DNA from: Atrichornis clamosus
Taxonomy: Eukaryota > Chordata > Aves > Passeriformes > Menuridae
DNA: 64,000 bases
Direction of reading: 5' to 3'
NCBI GenBank assembly: GCA_013400975.1
Contig: WBMZ01005336.1
Span: 1 to 64,000 of the forward strand
Shown: in pieces, positions 36,841 to 48,420 of the stretch
How the letters are laid out: each line of letters opens with the position of its first letter
Numbering within the stretch: the first letter of the stretch is position 1
Made by a program: the position numbers and the translations under genes
Notes under the pieces: generated by a model
What the model saw: only the letters and a program-made list of their open reading frames with translations
Told to the model about the DNA's origin: nothing
Database searches by the model: none

Positions 36841-39457
36841 TCTTGTTTTAATGAGGGAAGTGACACAGCCTCTGGCACGTGTCCCCAAGCAGCCCGGGTT
36901 CTGCAGGTCCCTGCCCTGCCCCAGCAGCCCCCCTTGGCCAGCTCATCCTCGGGTGCTTGGAGGTCAGAAATAGCCCAGAGCAGGAAGCTTGACTTTCAAA
37001 GGGGAGGGTGGATGTGGATGAGAAGCAGAGCTGCTGCTCTGGGGGAGGCAGGGAGAGGGGGGACGACAACCTGCCCACTGGATGGGGTTGCGGATGGTTC
37101 GCTTCATCCCGTTCCAAGAGGAAACACGTTTGAATCCTTTGTTGTAGCTCCACGAGCAGTCCAGCTCCCTGGCTCAGGGGGGTTACTCTCATGCAGGAGC
37201 AGAGTCACCGCTGGCTGGGGATACAGTGCTAATACGAGCCTGTTTATCTTGGGTTTCCCCATCTCATCCCTCTCACTCCGTGGCACTTAATTCCAGCAGT
37301 GCCAGCGGAGCTAGGGGTGGTCTCTGTTTTCTGCCCTCTGGCTTTTAGCATTTAAATCCTTACTTTATCCAAAGGGTTCCAGGTTTCAGAGGTCAGCACA
37401 TGTAAGGACACGTGGTTTGTCCCTGGAGGGACTGGTTTCCTGGTCCAGAAGTGCACAAATATCTACACTGGTGAAAAGCATGCCCAAGAGGCTGACGTTG
37501 CAGGACTGGGACATGGCGAGGATTGTGGAATTATCCATTGGCTTTCTGTGACCTGCAGCAAATTCCTTCCCAAATTAAAGGCCTAAATCAATGGATGCCA
37601 GATAAGGGCAACTCCCTGTAAACCTGGCTCTGTGTGGCAGTAAGCTCTGCATGCTCACTGTGGCTGCAGGATGGACAGGGAAACCCAACGTGTAGCTCAT
37701 GCCAGCCTTGGGCCATATGAAGAGCTCAGAGCTGATTCCTGCTGTTGAAGGTGACCACAACAGCCCTCAGGAGACAGCTGCAGCTGGAAAAGTTCTCCAG
37801 AAAAGATGTGAGCAAAGGAGTCATTCCTGAAGGAGAAATGAAAAGGCCAAAGGGATTTTTCTTGGCTCCAAGAGTGGTGTTTCGGCTCCCTCAACCTCAT
37901 TTCGGTCCCACACAGGAAATCTGGGAGCAAATGAACATAAACCGCTCTGTTTTCATGGTTGGGAATCCTGGGACATATGAAGCTGGGCTGTAGGATTTCA
38001 CCTTCAGGAAGCAGGCATGCCTCAAAGACCCCTGTACCAGGGAAATGTGCTACTGACAAGAAGCAGTGAGATGATGCTGGTGCATGCATCATTCCCCATA
38101 AATTCAGAGCCCTTGGACTCAGTGGCCCGAGACCACATTTCTCACAGATCTCTAAGCAGGGGTACATAAGACAAAGCTGGCAAACAAGATCTGATCTCAC
38201 TCGGAAAGGGAGGGAACTGAGTCACCCAGAGATGCACAAACATCAAGGGGAAACTTCAAAGAGGCCAAGAAACTCAGGCTCAAGGACTCCAAGGAAATAT
38301 CTTCAAAGGCTGAGCAATTTGACCCTGGGGCTGGGAACTGTGCTAGTGTCCACCCTCCTTGGGATGACGGTGGAAGGGGAAATTTTGCAACTCTCAAAAG
38401 TCTGCAAACATGAGCAAAGACATGTTGAAATTGGGGATCGTGCAAGACTCCTGGCATCATGCCTCGGGAGCCAAACCAGATGAGGTCCCCAGCACTCTCA
38501 TGAGGGAGCAGACAGGACTTTGTCTCTGCAAATCCTGACGAGCCTTTGGCTCCGCATCGTAAATATTGGTAGTGAAATTTCCAACTGGGTTTTTGTTCTT
38601 CCCAAACTGTCTTTCGCAACTGCTTCCCCACTCTGCAAGGACGAAGAGTTTGCTGTGTTGAGCTGCAGAAAGACCCTCGGTTCCTGCCTCAGAGGTGTCA
38701 CACAGCGAGTGTGGGGGCACTGAGGGACACTTACACATGGGATTATTTCTCATCCCTCTCCAGAGCAGCACATTGCAGAGTTGACTATCACACTGTACCC
38801 TCCTTTGTGTTTGTCCTCAGAGATTTCCTTCAGCCTGAAGAGGAAGATGTCTAGCACGAAGGGATGCAGTTTTCTCCAAGGTTGTTGGCTAAGGTCATGG
38901 AAACTCATTTCCCTGTTGAGAATCCCAAACCCGGTGCAAGCCACTGCACTTGGACAGGCTTTGGGGACAGACTTACTGCTGCCCCAGCACACGCTGTGCT
39001 AGCAAAATAACCAGGAGAAAACCTCTGGAATAGGCAGTTCTAGAGCCACTTGCCAAAATGGTGCCCAAGGGCAGACTTGCCTGGCACCAAAGGCAGTGAG
39101 GACATTTGCCACTGGTAGGGATGTCAGGTCCCAGGAGGAGAGGGAACAGCCTGCTGCAAGTTGAAGCACAATCAGCTTTTTTTGGGAGTCTGCACTGTGT
39201 CTGAGTTTGACCCCTCCAGCTCAGAGAGAGCGGGAAGAGGGGCTTGGATCCCCCAGCATCAGTGTCAGCCAGCCTTGGTGTGATTTGAGTGTGCTCAGGG
39301 CCAAATGCTGATGGAAAACCCCCAGGGCAGGTTTTACCTGCACTAAAACTCCAGACTTGGCACTGTGAAGGCACAGCACTGGATGATGGTGATAGGAAGA
39401 ACAGCTCAAGGGATGAAGATGCTGGGACCAGGCACCCCATGCACCCAAACACTGCAG
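36841..39457. other. Unique non-coding stretch
   Basis: Moderately GC-rich sequence. Several open frames of 100-170 codons occur on both strands, but none resembles a known protein and none has a supporting exon structure. Confidence 0.5.
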
Positions 39458-39711
39458 CATCAGAAAACCATTAAAGTTGGAAAAGCCCTCTGAGATCATT
39501 GAGTCCAACCTTTGACCAAACTAAACCAGAGCACACTAAGTGCAACATCCACTCGTTTCTTGAACACTTCCAAGGATGATGAATCCACCACTTTCCTGGG
39601 CACTCCCTTCCCATGCTTGACAACCCTTTCAGTGAAGAAATTCTTCCTGATGTTCAAATCGAACCTCCCCTGGTGCAGCTTGAGGCCATTTCCTCTCTTC
39701 CTGGGGAGAAG
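39458..39711 (-). mobile_element. CR1 LINE 3' fragment, minus orientation, ORF2 C-terminal remnant
   Basis: The plus strand begins with the reverse complement of a CR1 tail ('aaccattaaagttggaaaag', 'tgagatcattgagtccaacc') and continues leftward in the element through 'ttgaacacttccaaggatga' to 'gcttgaggccatttcctctc'. Translated on the minus strand it gives the CR1 ORF2 C-terminus, with NGLKLHQGRFDLNIRKNFF visible. The frame runs past the normal end into tail sequence. It lies about 60 bp left of a CpG-rich block. Confidence 0.93.
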
Positions 39712-39769
39712 TGTCAACATGGTCAGCACAGATTTGCACGCTGGGCAAGAACCACACACCTCCCACTGT

Positions 39770-40040
39770 CACATCCCGCTGCGCCGCAGCTCCATCCCCT
39801 GGGTCCCCAGGGTGGCTCCATCCAGCTGTCACAGGATCGTGCAGAATTGGGTGAGAGCTGTGTTAGCAACCACCGCGGGAGCTCTCTGGGGGCTGCCGCT
39901 TGCCAGGCCCCGCTGCAGCCCGCGCCCTCCTGCCCTGGCTGCCACGCTCCCCGAGACAGCCAGCACAGGTAGGCAGCTCGCCCAGAGCAGCCCTTCCCTC
40001 CCCGTGCCGGGCTGGGCAGACACCAGCATTCAGCTGTGTG
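39770..40040 (+). promoter_or_regulatory. CpG-rich block, candidate cryptic promoter
   Basis: CpG density rises well above that of the flanks, with a GC-rich core at about 39890-39960. The block directly precedes a strong plus-strand splice donor at 39968/39969. It is smaller and weaker than the island at the left edge. It could be a lncRNA promoter, an enhancer or simply a GC-rich patch. Confidence 0.35.
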
Positions 40041-40177
40041 GGTTTTCTGTCTGCCTGTGATAAAAATCGCGGAGAAAAGACGGCTTTTTATGTAACGGCT
40101 GTGATGCTTTTTCTCTTTCATATCTACAGTCTTGAACACTGCTGTGAGGGGCAAAAAAATTCCCCATGACAGGCACG
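39890..40177 (+). other. Candidate two-exon structure with a 161-bp intron
   Basis: A donor CACAG|GTAGGC ends a possible exon at 39968. The acceptor TTTTTCTCTTTCATATCTACAG ends at 40129, after a good pyrimidine tract and a possible branch site (TGTAAC near 40091-40096). The second exon would be 40130-40177, followed by another donor, ACG|GTGAGG. The left edge is unknown. No conserved protein is encoded, so a non-coding transcript is the most likely product if the structure is real. Isolated splice-like sites do occur by chance. Confidence 0.3.
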
Positions 40178-43100
40178 GTGAGGATGGCTCACCTAGCAGC
40201 AAGCAGAAAATATTTCCATGGCCCTGGAACCAAGCAACGACTAGAGGCCAGATTATGATTTTAGTTTTATTGGCAGAAGCCTGGAAGAAATCCACTAGAA
40301 TAACTGGGGTTTGCCGTGTTGTAAGTGGGATCACAAAGCCCCTTGCTTTGCTGCCTGCATGCTTGCTCTGATTCTCGGGTGCAAGTTTGTCTTTCTGGAT
40401 GGGAATGCAGCCGGTTATTGCCAGCCAGGAATCCGGCTCGTTTGGCATCAGCAGCAACCGCCTGCCAACACTGCGACTCGGCTTTTAGCCAATATGTGAA
40501 TTTTTTTTTTTCCTCAGTGGTAAAGAGAGCTCTGATAACTCAAAGTGTGTGATTTTGGGATGTTCCAGGCACAGATATCACCGTGCATTCCTTTCTCAGT
40601 CTGATTTCTATTTGGGACCAGGCTCAAGAAGCACGAGTGAGCTTGGGCTCCTGTTTTCCCTTGGCCAGCAGGTCCAGGCAGGAGACATTTACAAAGTAGG
40701 GCTCTGAAACAATCTGCTTGCCAGCAGGCATGGGCTGGCTTCTCCAAGCAGGCATTGAGTGGGTTGAAATGTTCAAACAAGGCTCATCCCCAAGTACAGG
40801 AGAGACACAGGGAACCTGACATGCGTCTTGAGTCAAACTCATGGCTCTGCCCCAGGACAATGTGGAAAGAAAGTGTTGTAAAATTGATAAAGAACAGGGT
40901 GAAGTTGGTTGATGTGACCGTAGAGACCATTTGGAGATCTGGCCAGCTTTGTGGTTTCAAGGATGAAAGGCCAGCCCAGCAGAAGGAGGAGAAGCTGTCC
41001 AGGTAGTCAGTTGGGTGCAGAGACTTAGGGGACCTCATCTCATGTCACGGCAATACCTAAAAAACTCTTTACAAAAAGACCCTCACTGACTCTGAATCCC
41101 TTGGGTAGAGCCTTTTATCTCTTCAGGCCTCTCACAATCTCCTTTCTTGCCCTGACAGAGAAGGCTGAAGCTGCTTTTGGCTGTTGCTCCCTTTCCACCC
41201 TTGTGTTTGGAGGGTGCCAAGTAGAAGCTCTGGCTGGAAGGAGCCTCCACTTTGTGGGAAATCTGCAGCCATCCCGTCTCTTCTCACCACACAGCCAGAC
41301 TTGCAGCCAGCACAACTGTCTCCATCCTAATCCCTTTCCTTTCAGGTGGGTTGGGAGCAGAAGGGAGGAAATCAGGCTTTGCCAAAAGGAGAGCACTGGC
41401 TTTGGAAGGCTACAGAGGAAGCAGGAGAAGAAGGTAATACAATTGTTTAGACGTGGTGGTGCTTATTGCCTGTAGAAACCATGGCAGAATCATGAAAATA
41501 ATTATGCCCTTGCCATGAAGTTTATTAATTAATTAATAAATTAGAAGATTGAGAGAGGGAATATACCCTGAAGCAGGTTTCATGCAAAAAAAAATTATGC
41601 AAATGTTGAGGAAATAGCTGATTTGGTGCCTTTTCAACACACTAAATGGGATGTTTCTAGTTTGGGCAGGGTTTACCTGATTTACTGTGAGTCACATCCC
41701 ATTTGTGCCACACTAAATCCAGCAAATATTAGCAGCACAGAGTAGGAATGTGCCCATAGACAGAGGACCTGAAAAAAAAATCGTTTTGCCCAACTTGATA
41801 TGGATTGTTCATCTCTGAAACTGTTATGCAATTCTGAATATTGCATGTCTGTATATGTGGCTTATTATTAATTTATCCTTTGGGATTGCATCCTGCCAGG
41901 CCAAGTATATTTAAAAAACAGTTCTGTAGGTGTGTGGAGATGGTGCGTGCCAATGTCAAGTGAAAGTGAGTTGCAGCAGTGATTTAAATGACAAGACTCC
42001 GTGCTGATGATTTGGCCCAATGTCTTCAGAGCAGAGGCTGTAGGACTCTCATCCACAGATTTCCATATGAAACCTATAACTTCTGGTGGAGGATTTCCAT
42101 TCCCTCTTACAAGCTCCTCTGGGCCAAGCACACTGTCAATTAAATTGCTTTATTTAAGGACTAGAACCAAAACCCTGGAGCCAAACACCTTCTGTCTTCA
42201 TTCATATTTGAATTTGTGGCTTAGGCCCATCTCCAGCTGTATTGCAAAGTGTCTTTGATTTTTCCCTGTTAAGGTGTAGTCAGAGCCAACAATCAGGAGA
42301 CGACACCCAAAGCTTTGTGTGCCACGGTGACATTCAGCAGGTCCTTCGAGGTCCATGTGCCCATCTGCAGAAATGGGTTATTTAGGGGACAAAGAGTGGG
42401 GTACAGCACTGCATTTTCTAAAGGAATATTGTACAAGATCTGTTGCGTGATCAGATGCGTTGACTCACGGGAAGGAGAAGGAAACCAAATCCCCGAGGGC
42501 TGAAGGAGGGAAGATCTGCCCTATGCTCCATCAAGCAGTGAGAAGGCTGGAGTAGGAACCCACCATCTCTCCTGCTTGTGCCCACAACCCATGGCATTCA
42601 TGACTATCAAGGCAGCAGGAAACCTGGAGGATGAAGAAATCTGCCCAAAGACACCAAACCCACTCATCAGCTGCTTTGCAATCTGAAGGGCAGCACCGAG
42701 TGGGAGTGAGGAGAGGGCAGGGATCCCCCCTACTTTAGATCCAGCCATTTTCCTGCCCCCAAACCACACACCAGCACTGGTGATTTGGATAGAGGGGATT
42801 TCATCCATCTCAGGGCAGGGTTTCAAATGTTCATGCCATTTTCACCTTTTCCATGGTGTTCTCTCATGCAGCTGCTGTGAGTAGCCAGGTCAACCTGTTC
42901 ACAAGTGGAAATAACCCCTGTACAGCAGAAAGATAAGCAAATAGGGTGAGATGTGACTTAAAAACACTGTTGGGTCAAGTAGGGCACAGCTTGGCTTCCC
43001 CTGAATCTGATTTGTGCTGCAAGGCAGAAACCAGATAACAAGGGAGTCTTGTGCTCTTTTTCAATGAAGGTGCCTGGGCAACAAAGGGCTGAGAGTCACA

Positions 43101-43514
43101 CACTGCTGGTGGTTAGAAAATAGTAAAATGCATAAATCCTGAGGCTGGGAGAGACCTCAGCTCAAGGGTACCAATGCTCTTGCAAATAATAAATCATTCC
43201 TTCTTATCTTGCAGTATTTATGATGAAAATTTGGTGCAGGGTGGGTAAAGACAGATTTCATGGCTCCCAGAAAAGCCAGTACAGAACTAGGAGCTCTTAC
43301 CCCAAAGAGGGTAATAAGGGTTTAGGTGGAGAAAACATGAAAGACATCACTAATACACTGATTTTGGCCATAGCCTGATGAGTGTTTCTACCCCTAAGAT
43401 GGACTTACCCTTTATTCCACATGTGCCTCTGGGAAAAAAAACCCACAGCATCCAAAAAGGATTGTTATTGCTCTGTCTGGGCCCAGGAATGAAGCTGAGC
43501 AGCTCAGCTCAGAT
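40178..43514. other. Unique non-coding stretch
   Basis: CpG-poor sequence with the AT-rich palindrome at 41521-41540. No gene recognised. Confidence 0.55.
41521..41540. promoter_or_regulatory. 20-bp perfect AT palindrome with overlapping TAATTA sites
   Basis: TTTATTAATTAATTAATAAA equals its own reverse complement. It contains overlapping TTAATTAA and ATTA/TAAT cores, the binding motif of many homeodomain proteins. It may also be a degenerate (TTAA)n microsatellite, so the regulatory reading is uncertain. Confidence 0.4.
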
Positions 43515-43618
43515 AGTTGGATTCTTAGGGTTGCCCTGTGCAGGGCCAGGAGTTGGACTCAACAATCCTTGTAGGTCACTTCCCCACAGGATATTCTGTG
43601 AATCTCTGAGTCTATGAC
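43515..43618 (+). mobile_element. Short CR1 LINE 3' fragment, 'aactcaggatatt' type
   Basis: The 'gccctgtgcagggccaggag' and 'ttggactcaacaatccttgt' segments followed by 'caggatattctgtgaatctc' match the same CR1 subfamily as the 30.2-kb copy. Plus orientation, about 100 bp, decayed tail. Confidence 0.87.
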
Positions 43619-46600
43619 CAGTAGCTGATCTTTAAAAAAATAACAGCTTTTTGCTTCTTTGTCTCATCCTTTTGCAGGTTTGTATGTAGGGTTCTCTGAG
43701 CAAAGGGTCAGGCTGGTTTCACATGCCTGGCAGAGATGATGGAGAAAATGGAAATCATTGTTCTCTGGTATATGTGCCCCTCCAGTGAGAAGATGAATCC
43801 CTCTGAAATGTGCTGGGATGCAGGAACACAGACGCTTGGACTATCACACACCAGCTATACAGAAACATTTCCTTGTTTCAATTGCTTTGGTTTTTGAGGA
43901 CGCTGAACAGAGTTGTTTTTAGGGCACAGAGGGGTTTAGATCAAGCAGGAAGATTTAAGCAGGAGCAGGAATAGTGTTTGAGTGTGTCGAATTGGTTTAT
44001 GAAGGGCACATCACCCTGTGTCTCTGCATCCTCCCATTATACAGAAAATCCCAGAGGTTTGAAGAGAGAGGCTGGGCCTTTGAGGAAGAAAAGAGGGGAA
44101 AACAGCATTAGATGGGATATTACCACTGACTGCTATTTCATTTCTCCAGAGAAATTTGCGATGTGATCATTAAATCCTCAAGAGACAAACCTGAACAGTG
44201 TTTTCTTCCTTCTGGGCAAAAATCTTGGAACTCTTAAAAAGACATTGTATTTCACAGCTCAGCAACCCAGCAGCATTTTAAAAACTGGAGGGAGAAGAGG
44301 AATTTTTAAACGAGCAGTCTATTTTTTTTTTTACATTTCTGTCCTAAAGACTCTATGCTATCAGAATTATTTTCAGGAAAAATAAATAAATTCTAACATC
44401 TGGTAATTAATAGCTTATGAGCCATAGAATAATTGTCTACAGAGGCAGTTCACAGAGCACAATGTTTGCCTTGCCCCTTTTCTCTGGAGATCAATGATCA
44501 CTCCCTACAACAAAAGCTCTCCGGATACAGCATTAAACCACATTTCTGCTGCTGCACTTCAGGGACACAAACAGTAGGATCAATACAGGAATTGTCCCAA
44601 TACTCAGGTTTTCTGTCTCAGTTTCGTTTGCAGCCAGGACCAGAATAGCTTCACGGCTGCCTCTACCTTTGCAGCTCCACCTCAGTCACAGCAATTTGTC
44701 ACTTGGATGGGTCCCCGTCTTGGTGGCCTGTAAACCTCTCAGATCCTGGCAGAATATGTCTTCAGAAGCTGTTCCTGGTGCAGGGAAGGGGTTTGGGGCT
44801 TTTTCCCCCTTGTTTTATTGGGGAGAACTTCTGTAGAGGGATGAAGTGACTTGCAGAAGGTCACAAAGTGGGCATCCACCAACATACTCAGAAACGTAAC
44901 CACAAAAATTTCCACTTTACCCTGGTACCACTGCTGAGGAATAGAACTAAAACACAAAACCCTGGTATAATACTTCAGTCCAGATGTCATCCATGCCATT
45001 ACACACATAAAAATGTTCAGATCAAACTAAATCTGTGGGCCTTCGGGAGTTGCAAAACAAAACCTTTGAATTTCTGAAATGTGCAGATCCATTTTTATTT
45101 CCATTTCTAGCAACCACAGATCCCTAACACAAGAAAGACCTTTCTCTTGTTATTCTCAAAACCCCATGCTACACCTCAGAAGACTGGGCCTCTCTGGAGA
45201 AGGCGCTGTGAGGGAAGGACATAAAATGGCCAGGACATCCAAAACTGGTGCCTGCAGCCCTGAGCTCCACAAAATTTGTCAATCTCGCCATTGGTGAGAC
45301 AAAGTTTGCCTGAGAGCTGTCACACACCTTGGATAACTGGTCTCCATTTCTTGAATTTCTGTGGACTCCCTGGGTGATAGCCTGCAAGTCTGTAAATATC
45401 TGTTGCTAAAAGGTATTTAAGTGCCTAAATCCACTTAAAATCCACACCTCACCTCTGCATTGCTCAGTGACGGGACCAGCCTCCCGATCCAGGAGGATCC
45501 ACACACGTGCGGATGGCAGAGCCTCAGGTGCTGTGCAGACAAAGGCAATGGGTTTCACCCTTCAGCCCCTCACAGTTTGCAAGTAGAAAAAACCCACGTC
45601 CTAATGAGTTTAAAGCTTACACCAAATTGCAAAGAACCACAGGGCTCTGCAAAAATATTTGTGGCACCTGTACAGCCAGAAAGGTACTTTTCCTCTGGCG
45701 TGGGTGAAGATTATACAAAAGGTGAACACCCTTCTCTCACAGCAGGGGTGCTGTATACAAGTGCCTGGACAAGATGTGGCTGGATGTAACTATTTAAATC
45801 TGACTTGCTGCCCATGCAAATGGCTCTCCTGCTGTTCTCTGAGCTTCTCTGAGATGGAACTGCTGCAAGAAGAGGGGTGGGACTCCTCATGGCTTCACAC
45901 TCGCTGCTGGCTGGCTCACCTTGCAGGCTCCAGGTTGTTTCTGCAAGCAAATTTCTTTTTTGGTGGCACTCAGCACACTTGGATTTCTCCCTGTTGTGTG
46001 AAAAGTGGGTTGACACCCCATGCTGTGGAGACAAAGTTAAATTGCTCTGATCTCCCAGGACGAGGCCAAGTGTGGAGTGATACCTGCCCAGCTGGGCCCA
46101 AGCCAGCTCAGGTTGTCATCTCCCTTCTCTCTGAGCTGCCGGCTGCACTGCAGTTCAGCTGGGAAGAAATTTACTCCAGGGAGGTGGGAGAGGGAAGTTG
46201 GAATTAGTGTTGAATCCACCCAGGGACTGAGTGGCACGCAGACAGCTTGCATTCCTCACAGGCCCATCCTCTGCAGTCGGGCTGGCCCCACGGAGCAGCC
46301 AGGATCCATATATTGTCTTATTAACCTCAAGAGGATCGAGGTTCCACCCCGACAACACACCTCAGAAATTAAACAGAATTGGAAGATAAAGAGAAAATGT
46401 GTTTTCTCAGCCTGCACTTCTCAAGTGCCACGTGCTGTGCCCCAGTGACATCCCGTAATTTTCAAGAAAAGGCTGTCTCAGTCCTCAAAAAGGCACCCAG
46501 GAAACTAATTCAGATTTTTCTGTGACCCTCCATGCTTTGAAGGACAGCTAACCTCAGGGCAACCTCCTGGTTAACACAAAAGGGCAGAAAAGAGAGTTCT

Positions 46601-48140
46601 TCACCCCGACCTTGGCACTGTAAAGCATTTTGAGTGTCTCGTGTCGTTTTGGGAGGAAAACGCTATTATCTCACTCTCCACGTAGTGCTCCAGTGACAGA
46701 ACACTAAATTTTGAGTAGCCAGAGTTCAAAGGAGATAGATTTAGGTGGCAGAGGGATCTGGACACTCTGATCAACTGAAATAAATGGCCAAACTCCCATG
46801 GACTTAACTGTAGAGTCCTTAGGGAAATCAGTGGGAGTTTTCCCATAGGATTGCACTGCGGTAACTTAAATTAAGCAAGGTAAAGGTTTCTTAGTCAGAC
46901 ACTGAAAGAAAGAAGTCTCCTCTCAGCAATTAAAATATAGAATTCTACTTGAAAGTGATTAATATTTCTAGTGTCTAGTTATGGCCAAGCCACATATCCC
47001 CAGCCCTACCAAATATGAACTTAAATACACAACACTCTCTGGAGTTACTTCTCAGTTAATAATTTATGTATTCTGGCAACAGATCAATGCAACTAGAAAC
47101 TAGTTTAGTAACTTACCTTTGGGGTTGTCTATCTATAAACACTGCAGATTCCTAAGTTAAACAGAACCCAATTGTTTTCCCGTGTAATAGAGGCCAGGGC
47201 CTGATTTATATAGTTAATTTAAATGGTAATCTCAAAGAGTTGGGGAAAAAGCAACCTGTATCATTAAGGGTTATGAAAGAAGGAGAAACTGTTTACTACT
47301 GAGTTCAGAAATATGAGATATAAATGAAGATAAAATGCAAGTATCAAGACAAAAGTAATAAAACGATACCAGTGTGTGTTGTCTGTGCTTATAGAAGGGC
47401 GCGTAAGTCCTGGCTGATTTTTCCCGAGGTTGCCCTACACCCATAGAACTGTCTGATGCTGGGATTTGTGTGCAAGTGTGCAACCCAAATCCTTGCCTTT
47501 TGAATGCTGAGCCCAGTGTCAGAAGGCAAGTAGGGATCACCTTTCTGCAGCAAGGTTGGGAGTTTAAGGGACACAAGGGTGTCCAGGCTTATCCATTCTC
47601 CTTCATCATGCCTGGAGAAGAGAGGGGACAGCAGCCTTTGTGGATGGCTGGTGCTCTGAAACACAGCTTGCATTTGAAAGTGCCTTGCAGTGACTAATTA
47701 ACAGGCATCTGTTACAACTTGTTGAGCCTTATCTTCATTTTCATACGTGCTATTTTGGAATGAAGTTCTATTTAGGCTCCTAAGCATTGCTCAAGAGTCA
47801 CATTACAGGATTAGCCTTCCTGACAAAGGGGAGGGGATGCTTTGTGGTTAGCAGCACGGGGTAGGAGGCAGGAGGCTTGTCCCTGTCCTGGCTGCTGCCT
47901 CTGTCACCTGCTCTGGAGCTGCTCACTGGACTCTCACTGAGCCTGCACGGAGAGCGAGGCTTCCTTAATGTCCATGGTGCACTCAGAAAGCTTCTTTTTT
48001 AAAAGCTGTCATTAAATATTGATTTAATAGTTCTCAGATGCCAACGAATTACTCTTCTGCAAATACCTGATCCCACAAACTGAGCTGCACAGTGCCCCCC
48101 TAGCTGCAGACCTGCATCCTCAGGGGCAAAGCCTTAAAAG
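43619..48140. other. Unique non-coding stretch
   Basis: About 4.5 kb with no recognised gene, transposon or RNA gene. An open frame of about 180 codons near 45.7-46.2 kb shows no family resemblance. Confidence 0.55.
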
Positions 48141-48420
48141 AATCATGGAATCACAGAATGGTTTGGGTTGGAAGGAACCTTAAAGGTTATCCAGTTCCAA
48201 CACTCTGCCACAGGCAGGGACACTTCCACTAGATCAGGTTGCCCCAAGCCCTGTCTGACCTGGCCTTGGACACTTCCAGGGACGTGGCAGTCACAGCTTC
48301 TCTGGGCAACCTGTGCCAGGGCCTCACCACCTCATATCTAACATAAATCCACTCTTTTTCTATTTAAAGCCATTGCCCCTTGTCCTGCCACTCCATGCCC
48401 TGGTAAAATGTTCCACAAAG
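48141..48420 (-). mobile_element. CR1 LINE 3' fragment, minus orientation
   Basis: The plus strand opens with the reverse-complement CR1 tail ('aatcatggaatcacagaatg', 'gtttgggttggaaggaacct'). It continues through 'gccttggacacttccaggga' and 'gcaacctgtgccagggcctc' to 'ttgtcctgccactccatgcc'. At about 280 bp it is the longest copy of its type here and closely resembles the avian consensus, so it may be comparatively young. No coding capacity remains. Confidence 0.95.

Noticed and set aside
39496..39759. Minus-strand frame with recognisable sequence
   Set aside because: It is the C-terminal remnant of CR1 ORF2 read past its end, not a host gene; recorded under the CR1 feature.
39723..40457. 244-codon minus-strand frame
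   Set aside because: It is antisense to a GC-rich block that lowers stop frequency, resembles no family and has no splice or promoter support; near the upper edge of chance length.
41521..41540. Possible replication origin or attachment site at the AT palindrome
   Set aside because: Nothing around it supports an origin or integrase site; an AT microsatellite or homeodomain motif is simpler.
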